A DNA stretch of 64,000 nucleotides, taken from assembly GCF_029952955.1 (NCBI RefSeq), contig NZ_JASATX010000001.1, positions 558,001 through 622,000 on the forward strand, given 5' to 3'. Origin of the DNA: Ruicaihuangia caeni (GTDB lineage: Bacteria > Actinomycetota > Actinomycetes > Actinomycetales > Microbacteriaceae). The position numbers and the translations under genes were made by a program. The notes below the pieces were generated by a model. The model saw only the letters and a program-made list of their open reading frames with translations. It searched no databases and had not been told where the DNA came from. Of this stretch, positions 34,090 through 42,432 are shown in pieces (within the stretch, counting starts at the first letter, position 1; the number at the start of each line of letters is the position of its first letter).

Positions 34090-35441
34090 TGCCGGCGACG
34101 CGAGCGGCATCCGCCTCAGGGATGCGACCAGCCATTGAAGCGGCGCTCCACCGCGCCCGACGCTCGGCGGCTCCGCACCGCGTGGGGCGGCTGTCGTCGA
34201 TGGTCGGGTTGAGCCTCGAGGTCACGGGGCTCGACGCGGCGATCGGCGAAGTCATCATGATCGACGATGCGGCGCCCGTCGCAGCAGAAGTCGTCGCGGC
34301 ATCCACTGGTCGCGTGCGATGCATGCCGCTGACCAACCCGTCCGCGCTCCGGGTCGGCGCACCGGCGCGCCGGCAGGCGCATCCCTCGCTCGTGCCCACC
34401 GGTGCCACTCTGCTCGGACGCGTGCTCGATGGTCTCGGTCGCCCCATCGACGGTCTCGGCCCACTGCGCCCTTCGTCGTGGGTGTCGCTCACCAATGACC
34501 CGCCAGGACCGTTGGAGCGCACCCCCATCGCCACCGCGCTGCCGCTCGGCGTGCGCGTGCTCGACACCCTGACACCGGTGGGACGCGGGCAGCGCCTCGG
34601 GCTCTTCGCAGGCTCAGGGGTGGGGAAGTCGTCGCTGCTGTCGATGATCGCGCGGGGCTCGACGGCAGAGGTGACGGTGATCGCCTTGATCGGCGAGCGC
34701 GGTCGCGAGGTTCGCGAGTTCCTCGAGCATGACCTCGGCCCAGAGGGGCTCGCACGCTCGGTCGTCGTCGTATCGACCTCGGACGAGCCCGCGCTGATGC
34801 GCCTGCGCGCCGCGTTCCTCGCCACCCGCATCGCCGAGACCTTCCGGGACGACGGGGCCGACTGCGTGCTCATGATGGACTCGCTCACCCGTGCGGCGGC
34901 CGCCCAGCGCGAGATCGGGCTCACGGCAGGCGAGCCGCCCGCGACGCGCGGCTATCCGCCGTCGACGTTCTCGATGCTCGCACGCCTGCTCGAGCGCGCC
35001 GGGCCCGCCAAGAGCGGCTCGATCACCGGTATCTACACCGTGCTCGTTGACGGCGACGATCACAATGAGCCGGTCGCAGACGCAGCGCGGTCGATCCTCG
35101 ACGGCCACATCGTGCTCACCCGCGAATTGGCCGTCGCAGGGCATTTCCCTGCGGTCGACCCCCTCGCCTCGGTGTCGAGACTGTCCAGTCGATTGACGGA
35201 TGCCGAGCAGCGCGCCGCGCAGACCGCATTGCGACGCGTGCTCGCCGCGCGCGCCGGTTCCCGCGACCTCATCGACGTCGGCGCGTATCACGCTGGAACG
35301 AATCCCCGCATCGATGCCGCGCTGCGGCACTCCGATGCCATTGAGGCATTCCTGACGCAGCGCCTCGACGAACTCGTTCCGGCCGACCGGGCCTGGGCTG
35401 AGTTGCAGGGACTCGCCGCGCTTCTCGGGGCCGCAGCATGA
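34086..35441 (+). CDS. fliI: Flagellum-specific ATP synthase FliI
   Basis: A 451-residue ATPase of the type III export apparatus. Walker A GLFAGSGVGKSS is near residues 172-183, then LIGERGREVREF, Walker B with DCVLMMDSLTRAAAAQREI, and the GEPPATRGYPPSTFSMLARLLERAG segment. It resembles F1-beta. The start could be GTG 34086 (GGAG 8 bases upstream, 4-bp overlap with fliH) or the next codon, ATG 34089. Confidence 0.95.
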   Translation: MMPATRAASASGMRPAIEAALHRARRSAAPHRVGRLSSMVGLSLEVTGLDAAIGEVIMIDDAAPVAAEVVAASTGRVRCMPLTNPSALRVGAPARRQAHPSLVPTGATLLGRVLDGLGRPIDGLGPLRPSSWVSLTNDPPGPLERTPIATALPLGVRVLDTLTPVGRGQRLGLFAGSGVGKSSLLSMIARGSTAEVTVIALIGERGREVREFLEHDLGPEGLARSVVVVSTSDEPALMRLRAAFLATRIAETFRDDGADCVLMMDSLTRAAAAQREIGLTAGEPPATRGYPPSTFSMLARLLERAGPAKSGSITGIYTVLVDGDDHNEPVADAARSILDGHIVLTRELAVAGHFPAVDPLASVSRLSSRLTDAEQRAAQTALRRVLAARAGSRDLIDVGAYHAGTNPRIDAALRHSDAIEAFLTQRLDELVPADRAWAELQGLAALLGAAA

Positions 35442-35878
35442 AGGCCGCGTCGCCCCTGCTCTCGCTGCTGCGCTTGCGCCGGTCCGAGGCTGATCGCGCC
35501 GCGCAGGAACTCGCCGCCCGCCGACGGCGGTCCGAGGAGCTGCAGGCGAGGTCCGCCGCCCTGCAGCACGAACTGGGCCTGCTGCCGCTGGAGCCCACAT
35601 CGCCGCACGCGCTCGCAGCGCTGGCAGCGTCGCGGGCGGCGATGAGCAGCATGCTGGCAGCCCTGGCCGCGGCGAGCGCGGCACAGAATCGCTCGGTAGG
35701 CGAAGCGGAGGCGGAGCACCGAGCTGCTCTCCAGCGCAGCCGCGCACTCGAGCGGGTGACCGAGGAACATGCTCGGCAGGCCGAGCAGGCAGCGCAGCAC
35801 GCCGAGCAACTGCGCCTCGACGAGGTGGCCGGGCTGCGAGGCGCGCTCCGCGCGGCTGACGAAGGGGGAGTCGTATGA
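35438..35878 (+). CDS. fliJ: Flagellar export protein FliJ-like
   Basis: A 146-residue Ala/Glu/Arg-rich coiled-coil protein with two long helices (LRLRRSEADRAAQELAARRRRSEELQARSAAL and QRSRALERVTEEHARQAEQAAQHAEQLRLDEVAG). Assignment rests on size, coiled-coil character and position directly after fliI with a 4-bp overlap. FliJ couples the ATPase to FlhA. Confidence 0.8.
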   Translation: MKAASPLLSLLRLRRSEADRAAQELAARRRRSEELQARSAALQHELGLLPLEPTSPHALAALAASRAAMSSMLAALAAASAAQNRSVGEAEAEHRAALQRSRALERVTEEHARQAEQAAQHAEQLRLDEVAGLRGALRAADEGGVV

Positions 35879-37326
35879 CCGTGCCGCAGATCGCACCGGC
35901 ATCCGCCGGTATCGGCGCCATCGAATCGCGCGTATCAGAACTGCGCACGCTGCTCGACCGAGTGCACTCGCGCGGCACGCCAGGACCGACCGAGAGCGCC
36001 TTCGCCGGCTCGCTCGCCCGCGCGCTCGGCGCGAACCCGAGCTCGGCGGTCGGGCTCGCCGTCGATGGTGCGCACGGGGCAGGCGGAGGAGAGGCGATCG
36101 TCGCGGCGGCGAAGCGATACCTCGGTGTGCCGTACGTGTTCGGGGGCGAAGACCGGAGCGGGATGGACTGCTCAGGGCTGGTGCAGCGCGTGTTCGCCGA
36201 TCTCGGCATCGACGTGCCACGGCTCGTGCGGCACCAGCAGCATCTCGGCACTGAGGTGAGTTCGCTCGCGGATGCGCAACCGGGCGACCTCATCGTGACG
36301 CACAACGCCGACCACATCGTCATCTATGCCGGAGACGGGCAGATCATCCACGCGCCGTATGCGGGCCGCACGGTGTCTCTGCAGCCCAACTACCTCACGG
36401 ATGCCGACATCAAGACCATCAGGCGGGTAACCGTGCCGGGCGCGGCACCCGTGCAGACCGCGCCTGCCGCCTTGCCGCTCGTGAGCGGCCCTGCCACCAC
36501 CGCTGATGCCGCGGCGGCCGTCGCCTCGGTGCTCGGCGCGATGCCCGGCGCGGCCGGGGGTAGCGGTTTCGGCGCACCCGTGGACGGATTCGCCTCGCTC
36601 ATGAGCGCGAGCTCGCCGGCGGGAAATGCGGCAGCAGAGGCGGCGCGTCTTACATCGACTCTCGGCGCTGCGCCGACCCCGCTGATGCGAGACGCGGGCA
36701 CTGCGGGTGGGTCCCTGCTCGGCGCCGCCGCAGCTGCCGCGGGAACGCCGACCTTCGCAGCGCCCGCGCCTGATGCGCCTGCCGAGGCCCAGGCCACGTC
36801 TGCCCCGAGGGGCGCGCACGCAACGCTTGCAGAACAGCTGGGTCGGCCGATCCTCGCGCTCGCCTCGCGCGGGGCCGGTGAGCACACCGTGACGCTCAGC
36901 GTGCAGCCCGAGCAGCTCGGACCGGTCACCGTGCGCGCGAACATCGGCACCGACGGCATCCGCATCGAACTCCTCGCACCGGACCAGGGCCGGGAAGCGC
37001 TTCGGGGGATGCTGGGCGATCTTCGACGCGAACTCGGGATGCTGCACGCCGGAGCGCGACTCGACCTCGCCGATGCCTCCACCTCGAATGGCGGCGGCCA
37101 GGGCAGCGCTGCCCGCGACGCCGGGTCGGCGGCCGGATCGTTGAACGGCGAGTCGCGCGATGCAGGAACGGGTGAGCATGGCCACGCGAGCAGTGGGGCC
37201 CCTGTTGATCGCGCGGCCGCGGAGCTCGCGGCATCCGACTCGGCGCTGCCCGTCACCGAGGCGCGACCCACTGCACTGCCGGTCTCACTGACTGGGCTCG
37301 GCGCGACCATCGACCTGTTGACCTGA
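35875..37326 (+). CDS. fliK: NlpC/P60 peptidase fused to FliK hook-length control domain
   Basis: A 483-residue two-part protein. Residues about 72-175 form an NlpC/P60 peptidoglycan hydrolase domain: AAAKRYLGVPYVFGGEDRSGMDCSGLVQ with catalytic Cys 99, ADHIVIYAGDG with His 147 and IIHAPY with His 159. A 140-residue Ala/Pro/Ser-rich linker follows. Residues about 325-400 form the Flg_hook (FliK C-terminal) domain: HTVTLSVQPEQLGPVTVRANIG and LLAPDQGREALRGMLGDLRRELGMLHAGARLDL. It lies between fliJ and flgD, the standard fliK site. No frameshift or internal stop separates the halves. The hydrolase half may open peptidoglycan for the rod, the job FlgJ does in Proteobacteria; that is inference. Confidence 0.85.
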   Translation: MTVPQIAPASAGIGAIESRVSELRTLLDRVHSRGTPGPTESAFAGSLARALGANPSSAVGLAVDGAHGAGGGEAIVAAAKRYLGVPYVFGGEDRSGMDCSGLVQRVFADLGIDVPRLVRHQQHLGTEVSSLADAQPGDLIVTHNADHIVIYAGDGQIIHAPYAGRTVSLQPNYLTDADIKTIRRVTVPGAAPVQTAPAALPLVSGPATTADAAAAVASVLGAMPGAAGGSGFGAPVDGFASLMSASSPAGNAAAEAARLTSTLGAAPTPLMRDAGTAGGSLLGAAAAAAGTPTFAAPAPDAPAEAQATSAPRGAHATLAEQLGRPILALASRGAGEHTVTLSVQPEQLGPVTVRANIGTDGIRIELLAPDQGREALRGMLGDLRRELGMLHAGARLDLADASTSNGGGQGSAARDAGSAAGSLNGESRDAGTGEHGHASSGAPVDRAAAELAASDSALPVTEARPTALPVSLTGLGATIDLLT

Positions 37327-37351
37327 CCGGATTGCTGAACGGAGCCACAAG

Positions 37352-37801
37352 ATGACGATCGACGCACTCGGCGGAGCTTCCGGCGTGCACGCCGGCAGCG
37401 GCCGCCCGGTCGAGCGCAAGCAGACCATCGACAGCGAGGTGTTCCTGCAGCTGCTCGTCACGCAATTGCGCAATCAAGACCCGAGCTCGCCGATGGACAC
37501 CAATCAGATGATCGCGCAGAGCACCCAGCTCGCGATGATGGAGCAACTGACGGCCCTGGCGCGCACCGGCGAGGAATCATTCTCGCTGCAGATGCGCAGC
37601 ACTGCGGCGGCGTTGATCGGTCAGACGGTCGAGTATCTCGACGCTGACGGCGCGGCTCGTTCAGGGCTCGTGTCGTCCGTGTCGTTCGCCGGCGCGGTGC
37701 CCGCGCTCGTGATCGATGGCAGGTCGATCGTACTCGACGCGGTCACAGCAATCCCACCCGTCCCCGGCAGCACGCCCGGCGCAGCGCCCGGCGCCGCGTA
37801 G
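37352..37801 (+). CDS. flgD: Flagellar hook capping protein FlgD
   Basis: A 149-residue scaffold protein for hook assembly. SEVFLQLLVTQLRNQDPSSPMDTNQMIAQSTQLAMMEQL is the FlgD_N signature (residues 28-66). The C-terminal part is short (IGQTVEYLDADG... to Pro/Gly-rich end), so the FlgD Ig/tudor domains present in longer homologues are reduced or absent, as is common in Gram-positive FlgD. Confidence 0.94.
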   Translation: MTIDALGGASGVHAGSGRPVERKQTIDSEVFLQLLVTQLRNQDPSSPMDTNQMIAQSTQLAMMEQLTALARTGEESFSLQMRSTAAALIGQTVEYLDADGAARSGLVSSVSFAGAVPALVIDGRSIVLDAVTAIPPVPGSTPGAAPGAA

Positions 37802-37883
37802 ACCGCGCGACCGCCTCCACGAACCGACGGATGCCGCGGCATCCACCTCCGAACTTCCGAAACTCGACCGAAAGGGCACCACA

Positions 37884-39053
37884 ATGCTCCGCTCCCTGTA
37901 CTCCGGCATCTCGGGACTGCGCTCGCACCAGACCATGCTCGATGTGACCGGCAACAACATCGCAAACGTCAACACCACCGGCTTCAAGGGATCCGCCACG
38001 CAGTTCCAGGACACGCTGTCGCAGCTCGTGCAGGGCGCGGGTCGCCCCGCCGCGAACGTGGGTGGCACCAACCCGGCACAGGTCGGCCTCGGTGTTCAGG
38101 TGGCCGGCATCACCACGAACTTCTCGCAGGGCTCGGCCCAGATGACCGGCCGCAGCACTGACATGATGATCGCCGGAGACGGCTTCTTCGTCGTGCGGCA
38201 GGGCACCGAGACGCTCTACACGCGTTCGGGCGCGTTCGACTTCGATGCGCGGGGTCGGCTCGTGACGGCTGACGGCGCGTTCGTGCAGGGGTGGGCCGCC
38301 GCGGGTGGCACCGTCAGCGCTGGTGGCCCGGCCGGCCCGATCACGCTGCCGCTCGGGGCGATCGCGCCCGCGGTCGCGACCACCACAGCGAGCCTCGGCG
38401 GCAACCTGCCTTCGGATGCAACCGTGGGCGACCAGCTCGTTCGCGAGGTCGAGGTGTTCGACGCGGCGGGCAACGGCCGGATGCTGAGCTTCACGTTCAC
38501 CAAATCGGCCGCGGGCTGGGACGTGAGCGGCGACGACGGCAGCGGCGCGGTCACCGCCTCACTGACGTTCACCGACGGTGTGCTGGACGCTGCGCCGGCC
38601 ATGACCATCGGCGGTGTGGCGGTCGACTTCGGTGCGGTGACGGGCTACGCGGGGCTCACCACGGCCACGGTCACTGGGCAGGACGGCCGCAACGCAGGCA
38701 CACTCGAATCCTTCTCGCTCGCGAAAGACGGATCGATCGTTGGCGCGTTCAGCAACGGAGCGACCGAGGTGCTCGCGCAGCTCGCGCTGGCCAACTTCGT
38801 CAACCCTGTGGGGCTCGAAAAGGCCGGAGCATCGTCGTACCGCGCCACCCTGAACTCGGGTGCCGCGGCGCTTGGCACGGCAGGTAGTGAGGGTCTCGGG
38901 CTAGTGCTCGGTAGTGCGCTTGAGATGTCGAACGTCGACCTCTCGCAGGAGTTCACCAACCTGATCGTCGCACAGCGCGGGTTCCAGGCGAACGCCCGCA
39001 TCATCACCACGTCGGACGAGGTGCTGCAGGAGCTCACGAACCTCAAGCGGTAG
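37884..39053 (+). CDS. flgE: Flagellar hook protein FlgE
   Basis: A 389-residue hook subunit. LRSLYSGISGLRSHQTMLDVTGNNIANVNTTGFKGS is the hook/rod N-terminus, DMMIAGDGFFVVRQG the FlgE/F/G shared loop, and the C-terminus ALEMSNVDLSQEFTNLIVAQRGFQANARIITTSDEVLQELTNLKR the D0 helix. ATG 37884 with AAAGGG 8 bases upstream; the frame from 37716 overlaps flgD and is not favoured. It is the only long hook/rod protein in the window; no flgF or flgG is seen. Confidence 0.94.
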   Translation: MLRSLYSGISGLRSHQTMLDVTGNNIANVNTTGFKGSATQFQDTLSQLVQGAGRPAANVGGTNPAQVGLGVQVAGITTNFSQGSAQMTGRSTDMMIAGDGFFVVRQGTETLYTRSGAFDFDARGRLVTADGAFVQGWAAAGGTVSAGGPAGPITLPLGAIAPAVATTTASLGGNLPSDATVGDQLVREVEVFDAAGNGRMLSFTFTKSAAGWDVSGDDGSGAVTASLTFTDGVLDAAPAMTIGGVAVDFGAVTGYAGLTTATVTGQDGRNAGTLESFSLAKDGSIVGAFSNGATEVLAQLALANFVNPVGLEKAGASSYRATLNSGAAALGTAGSEGLGLVLGSALEMSNVDLSQEFTNLIVAQRGFQANARIITTSDEVLQELTNLKR

Positions 39054-39092
39054 TTCTACGCTTGGGCGGCGGGCCTGAGCCGGCGTGCGACA

Positions 39093-39126
39093 TTTCCTCC
39101 ACAGGGGTCGTCTTCTCCACAGGAAA
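39093..39126. repeat. Repeat pair upstream of the HNH gene
   Basis: The direct repeat CTCCACAGG occurs at 39097-39105 and 39115-39123, spaced 18 bp apart, and the pair is framed by the inverted repeat TTTCCT (39093-39098) / AGGAAA (39121-39126). It lies between flgE and the HNH gene and could be an operator or the edge of the inserted unit. Confidence 0.5.
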
Positions 39127-39189
39127 GCGGCTGCTGATCTGGGTTTTTCGCGGATCTTGAATGTCGGTGGCTGGTGACAGCATCGGGTC

Positions 39190-40815
39190 ATGGTTCACCG
39201 ATCGGGCGAGGGCGACGCGGCTTCTGGCGCCGCCGCTGCGGCAGGCGCGGTCGATGCTGCGCTGCTGCCTGCGGGGCTGGTGGCGTTCGTTGAGGCGCAG
39301 CACGCTCGGATCGAGAGCGCGGATGACGCTGGGCTGATCGAGCTGCTCGAGGTCGCGGAGCGCGCCGGCCGGCTTCTTGACTCGCTTCGGGTCTCGGTCG
39401 CTGGTGAGATTGGTCATCGGTCTCGTTCGAGCCTTGGCGGGGAGTCGATGGCGAGACGTCACGGTTGTCGCACCTCGGTCGAGTTGGTGCAGCGCGTCAC
39501 CGGCGTCAGCGCGGTGACCGCGCAGCGCCGCCTGCGGCTGGGCGAGCGGCTCACGCCAGAGACGACGCTCACCGGCGAGACGGTGCCGCCGGCGTTTCCG
39601 ACCGTCGGGGCGGCGCTGCGGGAGGGTCGGATCGGCGTTGATGCAGCGACGGCGATCGTGACCACGTTCGGGCCGCTGCTGGATCGTGTGACGCCGGTGG
39701 AGGATCGTGACCTGGTGCCCGCCGGGGGTGTGCTCGAGGTTGACTTCGTCGCGGCGGAGGCGGCGGTCACCGGCTCGGCGGGCGAGTTCCATGCTGATGA
39801 GGTGCGGGTGCAGGCGCAGGTGTGGCGGGCCGCGATCGACCCTGACGGTGCGCTCATCTCGGATGAGCAGGCGATGGCGCGCCGGTTCTTGCGGTTGGGT
39901 CGGGCCAAGGGCGGGTTGATCCCGATCACCGGGATGCTGATGCCCGAGGTCGCCGCGTCCCTGCAACGGCAGTTGGATGCGCACCTGTCACCGCGACGCC
40001 AAGTCGCGTTCGAGCACTCCGATTCGGTTTCGGGCGCGGATGCCGACAGTTTGTGCGTCTCGAGCACGGCGGGACAGCGAGGGGCGTGGGCGGCCTCGGA
40101 TCCTGCGGCTGCCTCGGGCGCCAACCGTGCCGGCGGGGCTGCAGCGGGCGTCGGAGCGGGGGTGACGGTCGCGTCCGATCTTGGTGGCGCCCCGGTCTAC
40201 GGTGGTTCGAACGATCTCGTGAAGCCGGATCCGCGGTCCTTCGATCAGCGCCGGCATGATGTGCTGGCCAGCATTCTCGATACCGCCGCCCGCGCCGCCG
40301 ACGCGCCGACCATCGGTGGGGCACCGCCGACGGTGATCGTCGCCGTCCAGCACCGCGACCTCGACCGGGGCAGCGGGGCGGCGATGGTCGATGGCATCAG
40401 CGAGCCGGTGAGCATGGTCAAGGCCCGCGCCTACGCCTGCGACGGCGGCATCCAACAGGCGATCATGAACACGCACGGCGGGATCATCTCCCTCAGCAGC
40501 CCGCAACGCGTGTTCACCCCGCAGCAACGACGGGCGATCACCCTCCGCGACAGCGGGTGCGTGATCCCCGGCTGCAGCATCACCGCTGCATGGTGCGAGC
40601 TCCACCACGTCACGCCCGCCAGCCACGGCGGACCAACCAGCGTCGAGAACGGGGTGAGCCTTTGCTACTTCCACCACCGCACCATCGACACCAGCGGCTG
40701 GCGGATCAGCATGCGCCACGGCACCCCATGGGTGAAACCCCCGCCATGGCTCGACCCGACCGGCACCTGGCGACCCAGCACCAAATCCCGCATCCGCATC
40801 GCAATGCGAACATGA
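39190..40815 (+). CDS. DUF222 / HNH endonuclease (13E12 repeat family)
   Basis: A 541-residue protein. The DUF222 region spans about residues 30-260 (VAERAGRLLDSLRVSVAGEI, VTGVSAVTAQRRLRLGERL, GRIGVDAATAIV, then LRLGRAKGGLIPITGMLMPEVAASLQRQLDAHL). The C-terminal HNH domain near 440-510 contains RAITLRDSGCVIPGC, CELHHVTPASHGGPTSVENGVSLCYFHHRTI, with the zinc Cys pairs and catalytic His. This family is multicopy and abundant in actinobacteria (the REP13E12 family of Mycobacterium). It is unrelated to flagella and interrupts the flgE-flbD gene order. Target and role unknown. Confidence 0.93.
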   Translation: MVHRSGEGDAASGAAAAAGAVDAALLPAGLVAFVEAQHARIESADDAGLIELLEVAERAGRLLDSLRVSVAGEIGHRSRSSLGGESMARRHGCRTSVELVQRVTGVSAVTAQRRLRLGERLTPETTLTGETVPPAFPTVGAALREGRIGVDAATAIVTTFGPLLDRVTPVEDRDLVPAGGVLEVDFVAAEAAVTGSAGEFHADEVRVQAQVWRAAIDPDGALISDEQAMARRFLRLGRAKGGLIPITGMLMPEVAASLQRQLDAHLSPRRQVAFEHSDSVSGADADSLCVSSTAGQRGAWAASDPAAASGANRAGGAAAGVGAGVTVASDLGGAPVYGGSNDLVKPDPRSFDQRRHDVLASILDTAARAADAPTIGGAPPTVIVAVQHRDLDRGSGAAMVDGISEPVSMVKARAYACDGGIQQAIMNTHGGIISLSSPQRVFTPQQRRAITLRDSGCVIPGCSITAAWCELHHVTPASHGGPTSVENGVSLCYFHHRTIDTSGWRISMRHGTPWVKPPPWLDPTGTWRPSTKSRIRIAMRT

Positions 40816-40840
40816 GAGGAGACGAGCGTTCATCGTCCTC
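40816..40840 (+). terminator. Weak hairpin after the HNH gene
   Basis: GAGGAGACGA pairs with TCGTCCTC with a 2-base bulge and a 7-base loop directly after the HNH stop. No T tract. The rest of the gap to 41039 holds no gene. Confidence 0.3.
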
Positions 40841-41039
40841 TGAAGCAAATCCCACAGCGCCTCGCTCAACGAGCGTCGCGGCTGCAAGCGCGTCCGCGGT
40901 GTCGTGAGCGGAGACTCAGAGGGCGTCGAAGCGCCGGGAAGTGGGAGAAGCGCCTTCTGATCTGGGATAAAGATTCGTTGGTCTCTAGCGAGGCTCCCGT
41001 GCGGGGGGTTCAATGTGCCCAAACACGGAGGAGCTCATC

Positions 41040-41495
41040 ATGGCTACCAATGTCGCGTACGGTTACGCGGAAACCGCAGTGCAGAAAGTGTCGATGATCT
41101 ACGGAATCGTCTTCCTGGTCGTCGGCATCGCGGGGTTCATCCCCGGGATCACCACCAACTACGACACGATGCAGTTCGCGGGGCATGACTCCGAAGCTTT
41201 GCTGCTCGGCCTGTTCCAAGTCTCGATCCTGCACAACATCGTCCACATTCTGTTCGGCATCGCGGGCCTCGCGTTCGCACGGAGTGTCACCGGCTCGCGC
41301 GGGTTTCTGATCTGGGGCGGCGTCATCTACGCGGTGCTGTGGCTCTACGGCCTGTTCTTCCAGGGCGAGCACGTCGCAAACTTCGTGCCCCTGAACAACG
41401 CGGACAACTGGCTGCACCTGATCCTCGCCGTCACCATGCTGCTCTTCGGCCTCCTGCTGAACCGCGATACCCGCACGCGCGACGTGACCGTGTAG
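41040..41495 (+). CDS. DUF4383 family membrane protein
   Basis: A 151-residue protein with four hydrophobic segments (MIYGIVFLVVGIAGFIPGI, VSILHNIVHILFGIAGLAFA, FLIWGGVIYAVLWLYGLFF, WLHLILAVTMLLFGLLL). HNIVHILFGIAGLAFAR and NWLHLILAV are the DUF4383 hallmarks, with conserved His-Asn. ATG 41040 follows GGAGGAG at good spacing. Commonly linked to stress or plasmid regions in actinobacteria; function unknown. Part of the three-gene insertion in the flagellar locus. Confidence 0.85.
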   Translation: MATNVAYGYAETAVQKVSMIYGIVFLVVGIAGFIPGITTNYDTMQFAGHDSEALLLGLFQVSILHNIVHILFGIAGLAFARSVTGSRGFLIWGGVIYAVLWLYGLFFQGEHVANFVPLNNADNWLHLILAVTMLLFGLLLNRDTRTRDVTV

Positions 41496-41505
41496 AGCTG
41501 CGTTC

Positions 41506-41520
41506 CAGCCTCGCAGGCTG
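41506..41520 (+). terminator. Small terminator-like hairpin
   Basis: CAGCCT-CGC-AGGCTG, a perfect 6-bp stem with a 3-base loop, starts 10 bp after the DUF4383 stop. No T tract. Confidence 0.35.
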
Positions 41521-41619
41521 ACCGGACGTCGGTCGCTACCTCGTGCTCGCCTTTGAAAGCCGATGGAGGGCCGTGCCCTACTGCCCGCTCGGGCATCGCT
41601 TCTTCGCTAGCATCACGGC

Positions 41620-42072
41620 ATGCGGGTCGCGCTGAGCTTGATGCTCGTGGTGCTCTTGTCCGGCTGTGCCAGAGGTGCGGTCCACGATGAAGGTGGGCAC
41701 TCAGGTCCGAGGCCACCTTCCGAGAAGCCTGCGGCCGAGCCGTGCGTTGTGGTGTCCCAAACGACGCTGGCCGCGTTGAACACCTCGATTGCCAAGCGGG
41801 ATGCCCGTAACTCTTTGCAAACGGCGCTTGCTCGCCACGACGCTGCAACGGGGAGTTGGTTCATTGTCGGGGCGTACACGGGCCCTGCAGGCGCGGGCGA
41901 AGGTGCTCTTGGAATATGGTCCACGGACAGCGACGCCACGAGTGACGATTTCGACGGAATGCTCTGGTCTGTCGACGGCGGGGCAGCCCAGCACTCCGAC
42001 AGCCCGCAGGGTCGTCATCACCTCGACGAACGTGGTCACGCCATCCTCGGTTGCGCGCCGCTGCTGCCTTGA
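41620..42072 (+). CDS. Hypothetical lipoprotein
   Basis: A 150-residue protein with a short signal peptide and lipobox (VVLLSGC, Cys 16). The mature region is hydrophilic, with Gly/Ser/His-rich stretches and two further Cys residues (AEPCVVV and ILGCAPL) that could form a disulfide. No domain recognised. Last gene of the block between flgE and flbD. Codon use looks slightly less biased than in the flagellar genes, consistent with acquisition, but I did not measure this. Confidence 0.6.
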   Translation: MRVALSLMLVVLLSGCARGAVHDEGGHSGPRPPSEKPAAEPCVVVSQTTLAALNTSIAKRDARNSLQTALARHDAATGSWFIVGAYTGPAGAGEGALGIWSTDSDATSDDFDGMLWSVDGGAAQHSDSPQGRHHLDERGHAILGCAPLLP

Positions 42073-42085
42073 CGACAGTTCCTGC

Positions 42086-42112
42086 TAACGCTCCGTGCTC
42101 AGCGACCGAGAG
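42086..42112 (+). promoter_or_regulatory. Degenerate sigma-28-type promoter of flbD-motAB
   Basis: TAAC (42086-42089), 15 bases, ACCGAGAG (42105-42112). The -35 retains the extended GCTAACG seen at flagellin and flgB; the -10 differs from GCCGATAG at two positions. Predicted start near 42119, about 41 bases before flbD. It would allow expression of the downstream operon despite the inserted genes. Confidence 0.6.
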
Positions 42113-42159
42113 TAGGGAGTGCCGGGCGGCTACGTTCCACGCCCTGCGGGAGAAGAGGC

Positions 42160-42432
42160 ATGCTCGAGGTCACGCGGCTCAATGGGAGTCGGTTCGCGCT
42201 GAACCCTGACCTCATCGAACGGGTGCACGCCGCGCCCGACACGACGATCGTCATGATCGACGGCTCGCGATACATCGTCGCCGAGACCGTGGCCGAGGTG
42301 ATCGACCGCGCCGAAGCGCAGCGGGCCCGCGTGCTTGCGCGCGCGCTCTCGTTCGGCGCTCAGTCGTTCGGCGCTCAGTCCTTCGAAGCTCAGTCCTTCG
42401 GAGCTCAGTCCGCTCCAGAGGGGGTGCGCTGA
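42160..42432 (+). CDS. flbD: FlbD family flagellar protein
   Basis: A 90-residue protein. Residues 1-50 (MLEVTRLNGSRFALNPDLIERV, then DTTIVMIDGSRYIVAETVAEVI) are the FlbD (SwrD-like) domain found before motA in Gram-positive flagellar operons. In B. subtilis SwrD raises motor torque. The last 27 residues are an unusual tail of repeated SFGAQ units. It overlaps motA by 1 bp. Confidence 0.9.
   Translation: MLEVTRLNGSRFALNPDLIERVHAAPDTTIVMIDGSRYIVAETVAEVIDRAEAQRARVLARALSFGAQSFGAQSFEAQSFGAQSAPEGVR
42349..42408 (+). repeat. 15-bp tandem repeat in the flbD tail
   Basis: Four 15-bp units (42349-42363, 42364-42378, 42379-42393, 42394-42408) encode SFGAQ, SFGAQ, SFEAQ, SFGAQ. Units 1 and 2 are identical; 3 and 4 differ by a few bases. 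The unit length keeps the frame if copy number changes. Confidence 0.85.

Noticed and set aside
39190-40815. HNH gene as a homing endonuclease inside an intron or intein
   Set aside because: Both flanking flagellar genes are intact and the HNH gene has its own start; no intron or intein boundary motifs are visible.
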